Assembly: GCA_963821495.1 (NCBI GenBank)
Contig: CAWGEA010000003.1
Location: 1,488,001 to 1,552,000, forward strand
Direction: 5' to 3'
Source of the DNA: AC-32 sp963821495
Lineage (GTDB): Bacteria; Actinomycetota; Thermoleophilia; Gaiellales; Gaiellaceae
Length of the DNA: 64,000 nucleotides
In this document: positions 9,575 through 18,829 of the stretch, in pieces
How the letters are laid out: each line of letters begins with the position of its first letter
Position numbering within the stretch: the first letter of the stretch is position 1
Notes under the pieces: generated by a model
What the model saw: the letters and a program-made list of their open reading frames with translations, nothing else
What the model was told of the DNA's origin: nothing
Databases searched by the model: none
Translations under genes and position numbers: made by a program

Positions 9575-10288
9575 TTACGGGAAACCCGCAGCCGCGCGCA
9601 GGTCTGCGGCGGTGCCGATCGCGATCAGCGGACGGGCCGCAGGCCGCAACCAGCGGAGCGTCGCAACGAGCTGCGGCCGCGGCAGGCTGATGCAGCCGAG
9701 CGTCGGCCGGCCGGTGCTCACGTGCAGGAAGATCCCGGAGCCGCGGCCGGGCACGACCCGGCTCGTGTTGTAGGCGATCACCGCCAGGTGGCGGTAGGCG
9801 GTCGGCGAGCGCGACATGTCCTCGCTAGTCGTGCGGAAGGGCGGCTTCGAGCCGCAGCGCACGTGACGGAAGCGGTTGTAGTACGGCGACGCAGGGTCCT
9901 CGACCCACCAGTCGCCGCACACGATCCGGTGGTAGCGGAAGCGGACACCAGGGCTCGGCGCGAGGCCGTACATCGTCTGCAGAAAGCGAAAGACACCCGT
10001 CGGAGTGCGGCGGTCGCCCTCGCGCTTGGACGGCGAGGTGCCGTTTCCGCCGAGCCACGCCGTCCACGGCCCGGCCGCCGGCTGCCAGCAGGCGCCGCGC
10101 CTGGCCCACAGCCGGAAGGTGGCGCTCGTCGAGGCGCGCCTCCGCGCGACCGCCGTCACGAGCTGGGTCGCGGAGCCGATCTCGAGCCGGTTCGGCAGCG
10201 TCGCCGCGCAAGCGGCGGCGCGGTCGCTGCGCGCCGACGCCGAGGCCGCGACCGCGAGCGCCGCGAGCGGGAGGACGAGCCAGCGCAT
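9575..10288 (-). CDS. L,D-transpeptidase (YkuD-like), secreted
   Basis: 237 residues beginning with a signal peptide (MRWLVLPLAALAVAASASA). The C-terminal half carries the YkuD-type active site, IFLHVSTGRPTLGCISLP, with the catalytic Cys and preceding His. Such enzymes form 3-3 cross-links or attach proteins in peptidoglycan. It is transcribed away from the M15 peptidase gene, with only 20 bp between the two starts, so the two cell-wall genes may share a control region. Confidence 0.85.
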   Translation of the reverse strand: MRWLVLPLAALAVAASASARSDRAAACAATLPNRLEIGSATQLVTAVARRRASTSATFRLWARRGACWQPAAGPWTAWLGGNGTSPSKREGDRRTPTGVFRFLQTMYGLAPSPGVRFRYHRIVCGDWWVEDPASPYYNRFRHVRCGSKPPFRTTSEDMSRSPTAYRHLAVIAYNTSRVVPGRGSGIFLHVSTGRPTLGCISLPRPQLVATLRWLRPAARPLIAIGTAADLRAAAGFP

Positions 10289-10308
10289 CGACCTGCAGAC
10301 TACGGACG

Positions 10309-10920
10309 ATGACCGCGCTGCTGCTCGCCGCGCTCGCGCTGCAGGCGCCGCCGCCCTTCGCGCACTCCGTGGCCCGCGTGACCGCGGCCGAGCTGCCGCA
10401 TTCGTGGCGCCCCGGTTGCCCGGTGGTGCCCGCGCAGCTGCGGCGCCTGCGGGTCCGCTACTGGGGCTTCGACCGGCGTGCGCACACCGGCTCGGTGATC
10501 GTGAACGCGCGCGCGGTGCGGCCGCTGACGCGGGTCTTCGCGCGCCTCTACGCCAGGCGGTTCCCGATCCGGCGGATGCGTCCCGTCGACGCCTACGGCG
10601 GCAGCGACGAACGCTCGCTCGCGGCGGACAACACCGCGGCGTTCAACTGCCGCTACGCGGTCGCCTCGGGACCGAAGCGGTGGTCGGTGCACGCGTACGG
10701 CCTCGCGATCGACGTCGATCCGGTCGAGAACCCGTACGTCCTGGGCGGTACCGTCCACCCGCGCGCCGGTCGCGCCTACCTCGACCGATCGCGGGTGCGG
10801 CGGGGGATGGCCGTCCGCGGGGGCGTGCTGGTGCAGGCGTTCGCGTCCGTCGGCTGGTCGTGGGGAGGACGGTGGGCGTCCTCGCCCGACTACCAGCACT
10901 TCTCCGCAACCGGCGGCTGA
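10309..10920 (+). CDS. D-alanyl-D-alanine carboxypeptidase-like protein (peptidase M15)
   Basis: 203 residues with a short hydrophobic N-terminus (LLLAALALQA) that may act as a signal peptide. The zinc-binding signature of M15/VanY-like peptidases is clear: SVHAYGLAIDVDP (His and Asp ligands) and the terminal PDYQHFS (third ligand His). It probably trims peptidoglycan peptides outside the membrane. Divergent from the L,D-transpeptidase gene. Confidence 0.85.
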   Translation: MTALLLAALALQAPPPFAHSVARVTAAELPHSWRPGCPVVPAQLRRLRVRYWGFDRRAHTGSVIVNARAVRPLTRVFARLYARRFPIRRMRPVDAYGGSDERSLAADNTAAFNCRYAVASGPKRWSVHAYGLAIDVDPVENPYVLGGTVHPRAGRAYLDRSRVRRGMAVRGGVLVQAFASVGWSWGGRWASSPDYQHFSATGG

Positions 10921-10927
10921 GCGCGGT

Positions 10928-11356
10928 TCAGCGCGCGAGCCTCCCAAGGAGGACGCCGAAGAGCAGGTGCCGCCAGGTCGCCTGGGCGAAGGCGCGCGGG
11001 CTCGAGAGGAGCGGCGGCAGCCCAGGCTCCCCGCGGGCGGGGTGATACCGGTCGACGACCGCGTTCAGCGGGTAGAGGGCGAGATGTTCCGCGAGCGCCA
11101 TCCCGACCGCGAGCCGGCGCGGGCCGACCGGGACCCTGTGGCGCAGCTCGTCGAACGCGAGGCCGAAGAGGGCACCGTTGGCGGCGTGCATGAGGAACCC
11201 GGCGAGCCGCCAGCCCGGGCCTCGCGTGACGGCCTTCCCGAGCAGCGCGATGTCGGAGTAGCCGTAGCGGAGCAGCCGCTGGTCGAGGGGCTCGGCGAGC
11301 CCCCAGATCGTCGCGGCCGCGGCTCCGGCCGCCGCTGCTCGCGCGCGGTCGCTCAG
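10928..11356 (-). CDS. Conserved membrane protein, probable CTG start
   Basis: An ATG at 11191 would give only 87 residues, but the same frame continues upstream with protein-like sequence (IWGLAEPLDQRLLRYGYSD, LLGKAVTRGPGWRLAGFLM) containing no ATG, GTG or TTG. CTG 11354-11356 is preceded by GGGGAGG at 4-nt spacing and gives a 142-residue protein with several hydrophobic stretches. Function unknown; I recognise it only as an actinobacterial-looking membrane protein. Confidence 0.55.
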   Translation of the reverse strand: MSDRARAAAAGAAAATIWGLAEPLDQRLLRYGYSDIALLGKAVTRGPGWRLAGFLMHAANGALFGLAFDELRHRVPVGPRRLAVGMALAEHLALYPLNAVVDRYHPARGEPGLPPLLSSPRAFAQATWRHLLFGVLLGRLAR

Positions 11357-11414
11357 ACCGCCTCCCCGAGAAGTGCGCAGTTCATGCCCTGCGTATCCCC
11401 GCTCTCGCCGTTGC

Positions 11415-11777
11415 TCAATCGCGCAGTTGCCGCAGGAACGAGCCGCCGCCGACCAGCCGCGACGCGTGCGCGCCGGCCGCCTCGCGAAGCGCGCGGTCCG
11501 AGGTGACGAGCCAGGCGCCTGGGTGGTTCGGCGCCGCGCGGATCAGCCAGTCGTCCGCGCTCTCGCCGCCAGAGCCGACGAGCGTCGTCCGCGGGTCGAG
11601 CTCGCGCTCGCCGACGATGCCGCCGGGCGCCGCGCCGTCGAAGACGAGCACGATCCGGCGGCCGTCGCGCCCGGCCCAGGCGCGGGCGCGCTCCACCAGC
11701 TCGTCCTCGCCCAGGTTCGGCCACTGCGAGCGGAGCACGTTGCGCGCGTCGACGAGAACGGTCTGCTGCTCGGGCAC
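11415..11777 (-). CDS. NYN/PIN-like nuclease domain protein
   Basis: 120 residues from GTG 11777. The pattern of acidic residues, VLVDARNVLRSQWPN, IVLVFDGAAPG, SADDWLIR and WLVTSDRALREAA, matches the YacP-like NYN branch of PIN-fold ribonucleases, which act on RNA. The whole protein is one domain. It is divergent from the alcohol dehydrogenase gene, with 21 bp between start codons. Confidence 0.7.
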   Translation of the reverse strand: MPEQQTVLVDARNVLRSQWPNLGEDELVERARAWAGRDGRRIVLVFDGAAPGGIVGERELDPRTTLVGSGGESADDWLIRAAPNHPGAWLVTSDRALREAAGAHASRLVGGGSFLRQLRD

Positions 11778-11784
11778 GGTCCCG

Positions 11785-11798
11785 TAGGCTGACAGGCG
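11785..11798 (+). promoter_or_regulatory. Probable leaderless promoter of the alcohol dehydrogenase
   Basis: TAGGCT (11785-11790) ends 8 nt before the ATG, the spacing expected when transcription begins at the start codon. No convincing -35 box is visible. Confidence 0.4.
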
Positions 11799-12755
11799 AT
11801 GCGCGCGATGGTGCTCGAGGCGCCGGGAGAACCGCTCGTCGAGCGCGAGCTGCCGAAGCCGGAGGCGGGGCCGGGGCAGCTCCTCGTCCGCGTCCGGGCG
11901 TGCGGCGTCTGCCGCACCGACCTGCACGTCGTGGACGGCGAGCTCACCGACCCGAAGCTCCCCCTCGTGCTCGGCCACCAGGTCGTGGCCGAGACCGCTG
12001 ACGGGCGCCGCGTCGGGATCCCGTGGCTCGGCTGGGCCTGCGGCGAGTGCCGCTACTGCCTGAGTGGTCGCGAGAACCTCTGCGACCGCGCGCGCTTCAC
12101 CGGCTACACGCTCGACGGGGGCTACGCCGAGTGCGTGGTCGCCGACGAGCGCTTCTGCCTCGAGCTCCCGGACGCCTACGACGACGCACACGCCGCGCCG
12201 TTGCTCTGCGCCGGGCTGATCGGGTTCCGGGCGCTGCGGCTCGCCGGCGAGGCGGAGCGGCTCGGGCTCTACGGCTTCGGCTCGTCGGCACACATCGTCG
12301 CCCAGGTTGCGCGCTGGCAGGGCCGGCGGGTCTTCGCCTTTACGCGGCCCGGCGACGAGCCGGCGCAGGCGTTCGCCCGCGAGCTCGGCGCCGAGTGGGC
12401 CGGCGCCTCGGACGAGCCGTCGCCGGAGGAGCTGGACGCCGCGATCCTGTTCGCGCCCGCGGGCGAGCTCGTCCCGGCCGCGCTGCGCGTGCTCGCGAAG
12501 GGCGGAACGGTCGTCGCCGCCGGGATCCACATGAGCGACGTGCCGGCGTTCCCGTACGACCTGCTCTGGGGCGAGCGTTCGGTGCGGTCGGTCGCGAACC
12601 TCACGCGCCGCGACGGCGTGGAGTTCCTGGAGCTCGCCCCGCGCGTGCCGGTGCGGACCGAGGTCGAGACGCTGCCGCTGTCCGCGGCGAACGAGGCGTT
12701 GGACCGACTTCGCTCGGGGCAGGTGCGAGGCTCGCTCGTGCTCGTGCCCGAGTGA
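11799..12755 (+). CDS. Zinc-dependent alcohol dehydrogenase (MDR family)
   Basis: 318 residues. The N-terminal GroES-like domain has the catalytic zinc Cys in RACGVCRTDLHVVDG and the second ligand in VLGHQVV (Gln where Glu is usual), plus the four structural-zinc cysteines in CGECRYCLSGRENLC. The Rossmann segment is LGLYGFGSSAHIVAQVA. It should oxidise alcohols or reduce aldehydes with NAD(P). At 318 residues it is slightly shorter than the usual 340-350. It ends one base before the stop of trpA on the opposite strand. Confidence 0.9.
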   Translation: MRAMVLEAPGEPLVERELPKPEAGPGQLLVRVRACGVCRTDLHVVDGELTDPKLPLVLGHQVVAETADGRRVGIPWLGWACGECRYCLSGRENLCDRARFTGYTLDGGYAECVVADERFCLELPDAYDDAHAAPLLCAGLIGFRALRLAGEAERLGLYGFGSSAHIVAQVARWQGRRVFAFTRPGDEPAQAFARELGAEWAGASDEPSPEELDAAILFAPAGELVPAALRVLAKGGTVVAAGIHMSDVPAFPYDLLWGERSVRSVANLTRRDGVEFLELAPRVPVRTEVETLPLSAANEALDRLRSGQVRGSLVLVPE

Positions 12756-12756
12756 C

Positions 12757-13581
12757 TCAGGCGTCGTCGAGCGCGGCCCTCAGACCGGCGACGTACTCGC
12801 GCAACGCGGCCGGCCCGTCCTGCGCGACCTCGACCGCGCGGGAGCCGACGACGATCCCGTCTGCGAGCGCGGCGGCCGCGTGCGCGTGCTCGGGCGTCGA
12901 GATGCCGAAGCCCGCGTAGAGCGGCAGGTCGGTGGCTGCCCTGGCCCGGGCGACGAGGCCGGCGAGGGCGGGGGAGAGGTCGTCGCGCGCGCCGGTCGTG
13001 CCCGCGATCGTGACGAGGTAGAGCCAGCCGTGGGTGGTCGCGGCGGCGAGCGCCACCCGCTCGTCGGTGGAGGTCGGAGCGACGAGCTGGACGCGCCGCA
13101 GCTCCGGCCGGTCTCCTGCGGGGAGGTCGGCGACGATCAGGCTCGTCGCCCCGGCGGCCTCCGCGTCCGCTGCGAACCGCTCCCAGCCGTGCGCCTCGAG
13201 CAGCGACGCGTAGGTCATCGGCACGAGCGGAGTGTGCGGCAGGCGCGCGCGCGTCTCGGCGAGACACTCGAGGCAGGCCGCGGTGCGCATGCCCTGCGCG
13301 AGTGCCCGCTCGGCCGCGCGGCGGATGACCGGCCCGTCGGCCAGGGGGTCGGAGAACGGGAAGCCGAGCTCGACGAGGTCGGCGCCGCCGTCCACCGCCG
13401 CTTCGGCGAGTCCGGGCGTGTCGGGCCCGCACATCAGGTAGATCGCGAGCGCCCTGGGACGAACCGGAACGGACTCGGCACGGTCCCGTGACACCCCCGC
13501 GCGCCTTTCGCCGCTAGCGTCGGTTTCCCCGGGTGGGTGGGGGCTAGGGATGGGTCCCGTCGCTTCGCGCTGCGCCGTCAT
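12757..13581 (-). CDS. trpA: Tryptophan synthase alpha chain
   Basis: Cleaves indole-3-glycerol phosphate to indole, which is passed to TrpB. Motifs: GADLVELGFPFSDPLADGP (catalytic Glu and Asp region), VPMTYASL, LIVADLP, YLVTIAGTTGAR, YAGFGIS. ATG 13581 overlaps the trpB TGA as ATGA and gives 274 residues, close to the usual 265. The first 30 residues look atypical; GTG 13494 is an alternative internal start giving 245 residues. It is the last gene of the trp operon. Confidence 0.92.
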   Translation of the reverse strand: MTAQREATGPIPSPHPPGETDASGERRAGVSRDRAESVPVRPRALAIYLMCGPDTPGLAEAAVDGGADLVELGFPFSDPLADGPVIRRAAERALAQGMRTAACLECLAETRARLPHTPLVPMTYASLLEAHGWERFAADAEAAGATSLIVADLPAGDRPELRRVQLVAPTSTDERVALAAATTHGWLYLVTIAGTTGARDDLSPALAGLVARARAATDLPLYAGFGISTPEHAHAAAALADGIVVGSRAVEVAQDGPAALREYVAGLRAALDDA

Positions 13582-14690
13582 TGCGCGCCGACCTCGGCCA
13601 GGTCCTTGTCGCCGCGGCCGGAGAGGCACACGAGCACGAGCTCCTCGTCGAGCTCGGCAACCCGTGCCAGCGCGTGCGCGGGCTCGAGCGCCGGAAGGAT
13701 GCCCTCCGTCCGGGCCAGCCGCCGGAATGCCGCCAGCGCCTCCTCGTCGCTCGTCCCCACGTACTCGGCGCGGCCGCTGTCGCGCAGAAAGGCGTGCTCG
13801 GGGCCGACGCCCGGGTAGTCGAGTCCGGCCGAGATCGACTCCGCATCCAGCACCTGCCCGTCCTCGTCGGCGAGCACGGAGGAGCGCGAGCCGTGCAGCA
13901 CCGCCGGCCGCCCGGAGCCGAGGCTCGCCGCGCCGCCGGCCTCCACGCCGACGAGCCGCACTTCGAGGTCGTCCACGAAGCCGGCGAAGAGCCCGATCGC
14001 GTTCGAGCCGCCACCGACGCAGGCGACCGCGACCTCCGGCAGCCGCCCTTCCGCCTCGAGCATCTGTTCGCGGGCCTCGCGCCCGATCACCGACTGCAGC
14101 TCCCGCACGATCTCCGGGTACGGCGCAGGGCCGACGCACGAGCCGATCAGGTAGTGCGTGTCCTCGACGTTGGTGATCCAGTCGCGGATCGCCTCGCTCG
14201 TCGCCTCCTTCAGCGTCCGCGTCCCGAACTCGACCGGCCGCACCTCGGCGCCGAGCAGCGCCATTCGCTCGAGGTTCGGTCGCTGCCGGCGCATGTCCTC
14301 GGAGCCCATGTAGACGACGCAGTCGAGCCCGAAGCGCGCGCAGACCGTGGCGGTCGCGACGCCGTGCTGGCCCGCGCCCGTCTCGGCGACGATCCGCCGC
14401 TTGCCGAGCCGCAGCGCGAGCAGCGCCTGCCCGAGTGCGTTGTTGAGCTTGTGCGCGCCCGTGTGCAGCAGGTCCTCGCGCTTCAGGTAGAGCCGCTTGC
14501 CGGGCGCGAAGCGCTCCGCGAGGGTCAACGGCGTCGGGCGGCCGGCGTAGCTGCGGCCGAGCTCGTCCAGCTCCTCGTGGTAGCGAGGATCCTCGCGCGC
14601 CTCGCGCCACCCGGCCTCGAGCTCGTCCAGCGCCGGGATCAGCGTCTCCGGGACGAAGCGGCCGCCGTACTCGCCGTAGGTCAGCTCCAC
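13578..14690 (-). CDS. trpB: Tryptophan synthase beta chain
   Basis: PLP enzyme joining indole and serine to make tryptophan. 370 residues; the PLP lysine is K81 in HTGAHKLNNALGQ, the glycine-rich phosphate loop is CVGGGSNAIG, and AETGAGQHGVATA is diagnostic. Slightly shorter than the usual near-400. The GTG start at 14690 overlaps the end of trpCF by 10 bp. Confidence 0.96.
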   Translation of the reverse strand: MELTYGEYGGRFVPETLIPALDELEAGWREAREDPRYHEELDELGRSYAGRPTPLTLAERFAPGKRLYLKREDLLHTGAHKLNNALGQALLALRLGKRRIVAETGAGQHGVATATVCARFGLDCVVYMGSEDMRRQRPNLERMALLGAEVRPVEFGTRTLKEATSEAIRDWITNVEDTHYLIGSCVGPAPYPEIVRELQSVIGREAREQMLEAEGRLPEVAVACVGGGSNAIGLFAGFVDDLEVRLVGVEAGGAASLGSGRPAVLHGSRSSVLADEDGQVLDAESISAGLDYPGVGPEHAFLRDSGRAEYVGTSDEEALAAFRRLARTEGILPALEPAHALARVAELDEELVLVCLSGRGDKDLAEVGAQ

Positions 14691-15841
14691 CGCGCCGCCT
14701 CCACGTACGCGCGCACGCGCTCGTGGTCCTTCACGCCCGGCTCGGTCTCGAGGCTGGAGCTCGCGTCCACCGCCCAGGGGCGCACCCGCTCGATCGCCTC
14801 GCGGACGTTCTCGGGCGAGAGGCCGCCGGCCAGCACGACCCGGCCCTGCGCGCGCACCGCCCGCTCCAGGTGACCGGGGTCCTCGTCAGCCCACGCGCGG
14901 TCGACGACGCGTGCGACCTCCCGACCGCGGCGCAACAGAACTCCTTCTCTCGCCCGGTGACCGTTCTCGCGTGCGTACAGCTGGACGAGGTCGGCGCCGT
15001 CGTCCGTCACCTCCCCGACGTGCACCGCCACCGAGAGCATCGTGTCCGGGACCGCGAGCACGTGCGAAGCGCGCCGCGGCGTCTCCTGTGCGAGCACGAA
15101 GCCCGCGAGGTCGGCGCCCGCCTCGGCTGCGGCGACGACGTCCTCCTCGCGCGTGAGCCCGCAAACCTTGACGAGCGGCCGTGCGATCAGCTGCCGGAGC
15201 TCCGCCGCGGGGTCGGGCGCCCGCATGAGCGTCGAGCCGACGAGCACCGCGTCGGCGCCCGCGAGCTCGGCCTCGGCGGCGTGCGCGGGCGCGGCGATCG
15301 CGCTCTCGGCGACCACCACGCGGTCGCCCGGCGCCGCCTCGACGAGCTCGAGCTGCGCCCGGCGGTCGATCGCGAAGGTCGAGAGGTCGCGGGCATTGAC
15401 GCCGATCACCGGCGCATCCAGGTCGACCGCCCGCCGCAGCTCCTCCGCGTCGTGCGCCTCGACGAGCGCGTCGAGCCCGAGCTCGTCGGCGGCGCCGAGC
15501 AGCTCGCGCATCCGCCCGTCGTCCAGATCGCGCAGCAGGAGGAGCACCGCGTCGGCGCCGAGCGCCCGCAGCTCTTCCAGCTCGCGGCGCTCGGAGAAGA
15601 ATCCCTTCGCGAGCAGCGGCAGGCTGCTGGCCGCTCGCGCGGCGGCGAGATCCGCTGGGCTCCCCGCGAAGCGCTCGTCGACGAGGATCGAGACCGCCGC
15701 TGCGCCCGCACGCTCGAACGCGGCCGCCAGCGCGGCGGGGTCGGCGTCGGAGCGCAGGTCGCCGGCGGAGGGGGAGCGGCGCTTGACCTCGGCGATCGCC
15801 GAGAGACCGTCGCCGGCCAGGGCATCGCGCAGCCGCGCCAT
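14681..15841 (-). CDS. trpCF: Fused indole-3-glycerol-phosphate synthase / phosphoribosylanthranilate isomerase
   Basis: One 386-residue frame carries TrpC (about 1-218) then TrpF (about 222-386). TrpC shows AIAEVKRRSPSAGD with K20, LLAKGFF with K79, VNARDLSTF and VVAESAI. TrpF shows VKVCGLT with catalytic C227, RVVD with D314 as the likely catalytic Asp, LAGGLSPENV and AVDASSSLETEPGVKD. The TrpF part is only about 165 residues against the usual 200 and lacks the GG(S/T)G...FDW phosphate-binding segment that normally follows the Asp. Its ATG shares one base with the trpD TGA. C-F fusions are known in enterobacteria; here isomerase activity may be weakened. Confidence 0.9.
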   Translation of the reverse strand: MARLRDALAGDGLSAIAEVKRRSPSAGDLRSDADPAALAAAFERAGAAAVSILVDERFAGSPADLAAARAASSLPLLAKGFFSERRELEELRALGADAVLLLLRDLDDGRMRELLGAADELGLDALVEAHDAEELRRAVDLDAPVIGVNARDLSTFAIDRRAQLELVEAAPGDRVVVAESAIAAPAHAAEAELAGADAVLVGSTLMRAPDPAAELRQLIARPLVKVCGLTREEDVVAAAEAGADLAGFVLAQETPRRASHVLAVPDTMLSVAVHVGEVTDDGADLVQLYARENGHRAREGVLLRRGREVARVVDRAWADEDPGHLERAVRAQGRVVLAGGLSPENVREAIERVRPWAVDASSSLETEPGVKDHERVRAYVEAARWS

Positions 15842-16865
15842 CAGGCCGGCACCTCCGCCGCGAGCGAGAACTCGATCAGCTCGTCCAGCCGCGCCGCCGC
15901 GGCGCCCGAGTCGACCGCCTCGCGCGCGAGCTCCAGTCCCTCGCGCAGGTCGGCAGCGTGGCCCGCCGCCGCGATCGCGCCGGCCGCGTTGAGCAGAATC
16001 GCGGAGCGCTGGCCACCGTCGCCGCCCTGGAAGACCCTGCGGATCGCGACGGCGTTCTCGTCGGCCGAGCCGCCGCGCAGCTCGTCGGGGGCGCAGCGCG
16101 GCACGCCGAGCTCGAGCGGGTCGATCTTGCGCTCGTGGACGCCGCCGTCGACGACCTCGCAGACGAGGTTCGGCCCGGCCGGGGAGAGCTCGTCGATCCC
16201 ACCCGCGCCGTGGACGACGAACGCGCGCCGCGCACCGAGCTGCGCGAGCACGTCTGCGATCGTGCGAACGAGGGACGGTGCATAGACGCCGACCACCTGT
16301 GCCCGCGCGCCCGCCGGGTTCGTCAGCGGGCCGAGCACGTTGAAGACCGTCCGCGTCGCGAGCTCGGTCCGCACCGGCGCAGCGTGCCGCATGGCGGGGT
16401 GGTGCGTCGGCGCGAAGAGGAAGCCGAAGCCGAGCTCGTCGATCGAGCGCTCGATCCGCGCCGGTGGGAGCTCGAGCTTGAAGCCGAGCGCCTCGAGCAC
16501 GTCCGCCGAGCCCGAGGACGACGAGACCGCACGGTTGCCGTGCTTCGCCACGCCCGCGCCCGCCGCCGCCGCGACCAGCGCGGCAGCGGTCGAGATGTTG
16601 ATCGTCCGCGCGCCGTCGCCGCCCGTTCCCGCGGTGTCGACGAGGTCGTCTCGCTGAGGCCGCACCGTCAGCACATGCGCGCGCATCGCCTCGGCGCACC
16701 CGGCGATCTCGTCCGCGGTCTCGCCCTTCAGCCGCAGCGCCACGAGCAGCCCGCCGATCTGCGCCGGCGTGGCGTCACCGCTCATCACCTCGTTCATCAC
16801 GGCGCGCGCCTGCTCGCGCGAGAGGTCGTGGCCGTCGAGCAGCCGCGCGAGCGCTTCCTGCACGG

Positions 16866-16869
<4 letters not shown>
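15841..16869 (-). CDS. trpD: Anthranilate phosphoribosyltransferase
   Basis: Transfers phosphoribose from PRPP to anthranilate. 342 residues from GTG 16869, which overlaps the trpG TGA as GTGA. Diagnostic segments: VDTAGTGGDGARTINIST (PRPP loop), VAKHGNRAVSSSSGSADVLEALG, FLFAPTHHPAMRH, FNVLGPLTNPA. Length and motifs are normal for the family. Confidence 0.96.
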
Positions 16870-17425
<556 letters not shown>

Positions 17426-17429
<4 letters not shown>

Positions 17430-18658
17430 TGCCGCGCCTCCGCCAGCTCGATCGCCGTCTCGAGCGCGGCCAGCTTGCGCAGGCACTCGTCGTGCTCGGC
17501 GGCCGGGTCGGAGTCGGCCACGATCCCGGCGCCGGCCTGCAGCAGCGCGACGCCGTCGTGCAGCACGACCGTCCTGATCGCGATGCAGGCGTCGAGCGCC
17601 TCTCCGGGCAGGGCGTAGAGCACCGCCCCCGCGTACGGCCCGCGGCGATGGCGCTCCAGCTCCGAGATCAGCTGCATCGCCCGCACCTTCGGGGCGCCCG
17701 AGACCGTCCCGGCGGGGAAGCACGCGCGCAGCAGGTCGAAGTGCGAGACCTCCGGGTGCAGCTCGCCGACGACCTCCGAGACGAGGTGGGTGACGTGCGA
17801 GAAGCGCTCCGGCTCGAGGAAGCGCGCCACGCGCACCGATCCCGGGCGGCAGACCCGCGAGAGGTCGTTGCGGCCGAGGTCGACGAGCATCACGTGCTCC
17901 GCGCGGTCCTTCTCGGAGGAGAGCAGCCGCTCGGCGTCGCCGTCGCCCGGCCGTGTCGTGCCCGCGATCGGGTTCAGCGAGGCGTCACGCCCCTCGGCCT
18001 TGACGAGCGTCTCGGGCGAGGAGCCGACCAGGGCGAGGCCGTCGAGCTCGAGCAGAAACAGGTACGGCGAGGGGTTCACGCGGCGCAGCGAGCGGTACAG
18101 CTCGAGCGCGCTCGCTGAGGTCGGCCGCTCGGCGCGCTGCGAGAGCACAACCTGGAAGGCGTCTCCGGCGCGGATGTGCTCCTTCGCCTTCACGACCGCC
18201 CGTTCGTACTCGTGGCGCGAGGGCAGGCGCCGCGTCGAGCCGGCGCGCGCCCGCGAGGAAGGAGCCGTCGAGGGCTGCGGCCCCTCGAGCAGCTCGCCGA
18301 CAGTGCCCGGGTCGCCGCACAGAACCTCGGCCATCCCGAGGCCGTGGTCGAAGCGGACGAGCGTCTCGGCGACGACGAAGCGGCTCTCCGGCAGCCCGCG
18401 GCCCTCGTCGGGTAGCGAAACCGTCGGCTCGAGCCGCGCGACGTGGTCGTAGCCGAGGTAGCCGACGACCGGCAGCCCGCACGCCTCCGCCTCGTCGACG
18501 TCGACGATCCGCGAGCCGCAGCCGACGAACGAGTGGCGTCCGAGCCGGCCCTTCTCGACGGATTCGAGCAGGAAGCTCGCGCGCCCGCCCTCCCGCAGGC
18601 GGAGGTAGGCCCCGAGGGGGGTGAGGAGGTCGGTGGAGATGACGGTGAGTGCGTTCAT
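17426..18658 (-). CDS. trpE: Anthranilate synthase component I, compact form
   Basis: Converts chorismate and ammonia to anthranilate. 410 residues, shorter than the usual 450-520; the shortening is in the N-terminal half, between VGCGSRIVDV and VVGYLGYDHV. The LLES feedback-site motif is present (residues 30-33), and the chorismate-binding half is complete (DAFQVVLSQR, PIAGTTRPG, MLVDLGRNDL, TVSGAPKVRAM, QAGAGIVADSDP). The ATG lies just after the attenuator T tract, so no independent ribosome site is obvious. TTG 18667 is an alternative. Confidence 0.94.
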
Positions 18659-18660
18659 GG

Positions 18661-18691
18661 AAAACAAAAAGACCCTCCGTGTGGAAGGTCT
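18661..18691 (-). terminator. trp attenuator (intrinsic terminator before trpE)
   Basis: On the minus strand AGACCTTCC (18691-18683) pairs with GGAGGGTCT (18678-18670) around a 4-nt loop, nine pairs with one G-U, followed at once by TTTTTGTTTT. A textbook hairpin plus U tract placed between the Trp-rich leader ORF and trpE. By eye I could not identify a convincing antiterminator that overlaps the 5' arm; a separate 12-bp helix (18746-18735 with 18705-18694) lies next to it. Confidence 0.88.
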
Positions 18692-18722
18692 GAGAGCGGA
18701 ACGGGGATTCGTCTAGGTCAGG

Positions 18723-18788
18723 TCAGCCGACGCTCCCGCCCCGCTCGTGGCGCCAGGCCCAGCCCCAGGTGCGCGGTGCGAGAGTCAT
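18723..18788 (-). CDS. trpL: trp operon leader peptide
   Basis: A 21-residue ORF with three Trp codons in five positions (TWGWAWRH; Trp at 8, 10 and 12), ending TGA 32 nt before the terminator hairpin. Ribosome stalling on these codons when charged tRNA-Trp is scarce should affect the downstream hairpin. The start codon lies 8 nt after a -10 box, so the leader transcript is probably leaderless. Confidence 0.85.
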   Translation of the reverse strand: MTLAPRTWGWAWRHERGGSVG

Positions 18789-18796
18789 CGCTCGCA

Positions 18797-18826
18797 AGCG
18801 TAGGCGCAGCTGGGGCCGGGCGTCAA
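18797..18826 (-). promoter_or_regulatory. trp operon promoter
   Basis: On the minus strand TTGACG (18826-18821) and TACGCT (18802-18797) are separated by 18 nt. It sits in the 41-bp gap after the preceding gene, and the expected transcription start falls at or next to the trpL ATG (18788). Confidence 0.7.
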
Positions 18827-18829
18827 GCA

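Noticed and set aside
10928..11191. 87-residue protein starting at ATG 11191
   Set aside because: The same frame upstream is clearly coding and has a ribosome site before CTG 11356, so the ATG is internal.
18694..18746. 12-bp helix in the trp leader proposed as antiterminator
   Set aside because: It lies next to the terminator 5' arm but does not overlap it, so it cannot by itself prevent terminator formation; its role is unresolved.
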